This document shows positions 59,640-64,000 of a stretch of 64,000 nucleotides of DNA, piece by piece (positions within the stretch are counted from its first letter, which is position 1; the number at the start of each line of letters is the position of its first letter). Position numbers and translations under genes: made by a program. The notes beneath the pieces are model-generated. The model saw only the letters and a program-made list of their open reading frames with translations. It made no database searches and was not told the origin of the DNA. Origin of the DNA: Saxidomus purpurata (Eukaryota > Mollusca > Bivalvia > Venerida > Veneridae); NCBI GenBank assembly GCA_022818135.1, contig JAFMSR010000002.1, positions 57,723,687-57,787,686 of the forward strand. Direction: 5' to 3'.

Positions 59640-62600
59640 CTATGAAGATTGTTCCTGGACCTTTGTACGTAACTTGACAAAATCCTCCGCAGCTCTGTCA
59701 CCCTCTCGCTTTGCTAAAACTGCCAAGGCACCTATCTCTGCAAGCAAAAAAAAAGAGAAAATGCTAGAAAAACAGAATATTTAATTATTGCCAAACCTGG
59801 TCAAAACTGATGTCCAACTTTCTCTGCAAATACATCATTCTCAAACTCTACAATCCACTTCACTCTGCCAAGATCTCATTCTTCATCCACCTCACTTTGT
59901 AAATACCCACTAATTATGCCAAAATCTCATTTTCTATCCACCTTATCCTGGTAATATCTCTAAGCCAGTGAACATCTTACATTCATGAAAATATAATTTA
60001 GAAGTCTGCCACAAGTAGTAACTGCACTACTACTCACTTTTCTTGCCAGGTTGCATCAGTGGTAATGTGACAACACTCAGCGCCTCATATCCTGTAACGT
60101 CATCCCCATCTACACCTGGTATCTCTGACAAGGGCATAAACACCTCTCCAGCAAAATCATTCTGGAACACGTAGTCATGGTCCATCACTGTAAACACTAG
60201 GGCTGCTCCCTTCCTCTGACACTGTTGTAAGGACACGTTACTGTAAAGGATCAAATAGATATAGCAATCCCTTAACACCACCAATCACAGCAATCACATA
60301 ACAATCAAGATTCTAGTCTTTACAGTGTGGCAAAATACAACAGGAATTTTAAAGACATTTAAAAATTAACATATATGTGGCCCAGTTTTCGTGGTAATTA
60401 GAACTCTTTATAACACTACGGAGTACAAACAAATAAAAAAAGAAACAACCAAGTCAAAAATAACCAAGAACATCTACACCAACATACGATCTTTATTAGC
60501 TGATTGCACATTGTTTACACAGCTCCAAAAATAAAGGTGTTGACCTTTGACGTCACAGGAATATGTGCACCAGAATTGGGGTCGACCAAAAGTTACATTG
60601 CAACAGAAGTGTCCCATATGATATTTTGGAATCTCGTTCAAAATTATATCTTTATGTCTTGTGAATCAATATCAGTTGATTATACATAAACAAACAGCCA
60701 ACTATTCTTCAAGTACCTGTTTTTAAAAAGCAATCATTTCAATAATAAACAAAGTGTTCAGACTCACTTTGGAAGTACCTGAAGCAACACTTAAGGTATA
60801 AGAACACCAAAATTTCGTAGTGGATATCAACGGAAAACATCAACTGGAACATATTTACAGTTTGGTTTACTTCAGTTGTTTTATTTAATGAGAGCAATGG
60901 GGACAGAACAAACTGTCTAAATACCACGAATTCTGGACCTACCACGACTACTGGGCCCAACACCATAATATTACAACTTACTAACAAGCCCAAATTAACC
61001 AGTTCAAAGGGAAAGTGAGTACCAAAATCATTGCTGTACAGGCGACACATTTATCAACAGGGGCTAACTACTGCACATGACCATCGTTCAAAGAATCTTA
61101 GGCCAGTGTTTCAAGTTTTTTTGTATTGAACAAAAAGGGATGTCAAGTTCTGCTTCAATTTTTTTTAGGGTTGACTGCCAAACTGTCGTAACTGATACAA
61201 AGATGGCATACGCAAGTTTTGACGTCAACCCCGGATTTAGAGTTTCTTGAACAAGAAACCTTACCCAAATACTGACAAAGTAAAACTTACAACTCAAAAG
61301 ATTCATCAAATTCTGGATTGAGCGTTTTCTTGACAATTTTTGTAGTCTGTGTGGGTACGGTAGCAAACATATGTTCTGGACAGAACGACACCACCACGTA
61401 CGGATCACTGAGGCCATTGGCATCTAAAGGTATCACATCCTTGGCACTTAACACTGAAAATAACAATGCAATGTAGGTTTACACCATTTATGGGTAGTTT
61501 CTGCTGACAATGTTTTCAATATAACATACAGACTTCAGTATAATGCAGATGCAACATCTGCTTTCTGTAAATTTGGTAATGTTCACAATTATTTCATTTT
61601 GCACTATTTTCGAATTTCTCCCACTTTCGCTATTTTTGAGTATCGATGTCCAATTTTGCTGATTTCAAAATCTTGCTAAAGAGTCATTAACCATAGATTT
61701 ACTATTTCAGAATTCTCCTTTTGTGGATTTAAAATCTGCAAATAAGTCCGTCTGCTCACAAATAGCAAAATCTTTGTCACACGAAAAGTACCCAGTTTAC
61801 AGTAATCTAATATTCTGCTAAAACTAGAAAACTAGAATGAAATTGCAGCTTGTGTAACACAACACTTTAATGTGTAATACTATAATGGAAAGCATGATAC
61901 TAATGTTTAAGCCAACATGAAGCCATGTTTGTTCTGTCACCACCAGAGCTGCATCTCATATATAATGCATGGAATTTATTATGAGCTGCTGATGTAATTT
62001 AATCTTATCAGGGTAATATATATGATCAGCTTTCTTTTTGTTTTTGCGGGTTTATGCTTTTGGTACTAAACATTGTGAAAAGATATAAAGGTGAGAGTAT
62101 GTCTAGATTGTTGCACTAAATCTTGATTTAAGCCAGACCAAGAAATGGATAAAACAAACAGACAATAGGGGTTTTCAGAAAAATTGTTTATGGAAAGCTT
62201 TTCCGGTCAAAATTTTGACAGGCAGTTAGTGTTTTTGTTGGCCGTCTGAGAAGTTTTCTGTCAATTCAGGATGCAAAATAGTGGCCATTGGCCAGAGTTT
62301 GGAGGTGGCTGTTGGTTGGAGGTAAAACATATAGATAAACCAACATGGGAATTCAAATTGGCTGTTGTAAGGAGGTAGCTGTTGGTTGGAGGTGACCTTT
62401 AGTGGAGGTTACACTGTAAATATATTGCTTTTCAAACAGATAAAGGGACTCTTATGATACAGTTTTCTAAACCAGTTTTAATCGTTATTTTTGCACAATG
62501 AAGTTAAAAACTTTTTCAGGATGTCATGTTCAAAATTCCTTTTCTAAGCTGACAGCCCACTTACAAATTTTACATTCGTACTCTATAGAGACACTCATGA

Positions 62601-64000
62601 CTGTTTAAATGAACTTCAGTATACTATAATATGGATAAAATATTTATTAGTTAAGATAAGTATAGAATACTATAGATAATAAATCAGTGATTAAAGTATG
62701 TAATACCTTCAACAAGCATTGTATGGGAATCTCGCTTGTACCACACACGCACGCTGAGTGTACCAAACTCTGAACTTGTCCACTGACGCTGTACAATACA
62801 AAAGTATACAAATAACTATTCCACTGAAATGTACCAGATGTAAAAATTTCATCCACAAAATCTATTATTGAGTAATTCTGCATGCACTTAGTTCAAGCAT
62901 GTACCCCTAAGTTCTCACCGAACGAGCCTTTTTATTTGATAGACCTAGTGATTGTCCTAACTTTGCTGTTGTTGGAGTTTTATGCCTGTTCCTTCCGTAT
63001 TTTGGTCATTATATTAGGAGCACAGTATTCGTTACCATCTTTACCAGCACCAGATTCCTATTCTCCTTAAGAAACTGCCAACTTTCTCACATAGAGACGG
63101 TTGGTAGCAGGGCTCCAACCCATAACCCTCAGTCTGTGAATGGTAACAGTAATTTCAATTCAGTGACTCTAACCCCTCGACCACGGAGACAGACTAACCT
63201 TACTGTAAGAATCTAATAAGGCTGGCAGATGATATTGTATAGTGATATTTACTTGGGAGAAAATCTTGGGTATAGTCAAATTTTATACGAGATGAAATGT
63301 TAGATGGGTATAAACACCAGAACATACCTGTTCGTCAAGTTTTTCTTGATAAAATGCTTCTATTAGGCCATAGGTATCCATTTTATGGAGAGACAGTTCA
63401 GATTTTAATCTCTGAAAATAAGAATATCAAAATCTATTGTCCGAAAATGTACAAAATTACAAGCAAAAGATATAAGAGCAAAACATGTAGATACTGAATA
63501 TGGTAGAGCTGTATCATTCATATAGAACTAGAAGTGAACATTCTATGATTAGAGCTGGAATATCAAGTATCAGGAATGAATGCATGTGACTGCTACAGGA
63601 CACGACCTATTTGAATACTGACAACAACATCCAATATGACTGCTTATAGATAGAACCTATGTGAATGCTAAATAACAGAACTTTATGGCTTAGAAAAAGA
63701 GACTTTTAAATACAATTTAATTTTTTTGAATATTAAAAGTGAATAGGTTTTCTCCTCTGTCTTGTCATATTGTTGCTTTAAACACAAGGTATGGAACTGG
63801 TATGAAACTATAATACTTTTTTAACATTTTTTTCCACCTTAAAGCCGTATAAGGTAGGTATCGCCAATTGCATTATGGGACTTACCTGATAAGGTGCACA
63901 AATGATGTTTTGCATGGGCAGACCTTTATCATTAGCATTGAAGAACTGTACAAGAAGCCCTATAGCATCATACATCCTCTGGTAGAACACTGCCTGCTTC
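59640..64000 (-). CDS. BAIAP3/UNC13D (Munc13-4)-like protein, C-terminal six exons
   Basis: Minus-strand exons join in frame: 64000 (edge)-63886, 63411-63328, 62788-62707, 61453-61291, 60240-60038, 59737-59640 (TAG). The first two (KQAVFYQRMYDAIGLLVQFF; RLKSELSLHKMDTYGLIEAF) are the end of a MUN/MHD2 region. The rest is a C2 domain: GTLSVRVWYKRDSHTMLVEV, LDANGLSDPYVVV with calcium-ligand aspartates, TLNPEFDESFEFNVS, and VFTVMDHDYVFQNDFAGE with the second aspartate loop. The tail IGALAVLAKREGDRAAEDFVKL resembles the C-terminus of BAIAP3 and UNC13D. Such proteins prime and tether secretory vesicles for calcium-triggered exocytosis at the plasma membrane. The N-terminal part lies beyond the window. 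I cannot tell BAIAP3 from UNC13D from this piece alone. Confidence 0.9.
63055..63195 (-). mobile_element. SINE-like fragment in a Munc13-like gene intron
   Basis: TTAAGAAACTGCCAACTTTC, CACATAGAGACGGTTGGTAGC, AGGGCTCCAACCC and CCTCGACCACGGAGAC match the reverse orientation of the family at 4085-4290. It lies between exons 63411-63328 and 62788-62707. Confidence 0.5.

Overview
The window looks like nuclear DNA of an invertebrate animal, most likely a bivalve mollusc. It is AT-rich, its genes are split into short exons with GT..AG introns, and it is full of SINEs, MITEs, minisatellites and repeat families I associate with bivalve genomes (repeats built on AAGGTCACAGTGACC, and repeats opening with AGAGGGCCATGATGGCCCT). 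The species call is inference; the eukaryotic gene structure is seen directly. Almost all short open reading frames in the window are chance or repeat-derived, and the real genes had to be assembled exon by exon.

Layout. Positions 411-17193 and 38108-47315 are the two arms of a large inverted duplication. Each arm carries a gene for mitochondrial 4-aminobutyrate aminotransferase (ABAT, GABA transaminase). The right-arm copy (minus strand, 48072 to 39775) is complete: 13 exons, 500 codons, the PLP lysine at residue 357, the CxxC iron-sulfur ligands and an upstream TATA box. The left-arm copy (plus strand, 739-9611) shows exons 3-13 only. The homology stops inside intron 2, where it meets a tandem repeat, and this copy has changed several residues that ABAT enzymes normally conserve. 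The left arm has also collected many insertions the right arm lacks: a satellite-like repeat with perfect oestrogen-response-type palindromes, two A/CA- or G/GT-rich elements in opposite orientation, a dead mariner, and a 708-bp element with 25-bp perfect terminal inverted repeats.

The roughly 21-kb spacer between the arms holds a 28-bp minisatellite, a decayed jockey-type LINE on the minus strand (about 17.6-20.0 kb), and a plus-strand ADAM/ADAMTS-like metalloprotease gene (22384-31818). That gene appears broken: a tRNA-Thr-derived SINE with a clear 15-bp target duplication sits inside the exon just downstream of the zinc-binding motif, and no exon encoding HExxH itself can be found. It ends in a Ser/Asp-rich acidic tail. 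Other items in the spacer are a tandemly repeated exon-intron junction, foldback elements, a 1.6-kb minisatellite with a 30-bp (10-codon) unit, and tRNA-like sequences.

Right of the ABAT pair, 48.2-59.6 kb is repeat-rich and gene-poor, with a pogo-like 0.85-kb TIR element and several copies of a bivalve repeat carrying RFX X-box palindromes. At the right edge (64000 to 59640, minus strand) lie the last six exons of a BAIAP3/UNC13D (Munc13-4)-like gene: the end of the MUN domain and the C-terminal C2 domain. The genes do not form an obvious pathway. ABAT is GABA catabolism in the mitochondrial matrix, the Munc13-like protein is vesicle exocytosis, and the metalloprotease is extracellular. Several runs of G look like sequencing artefacts.
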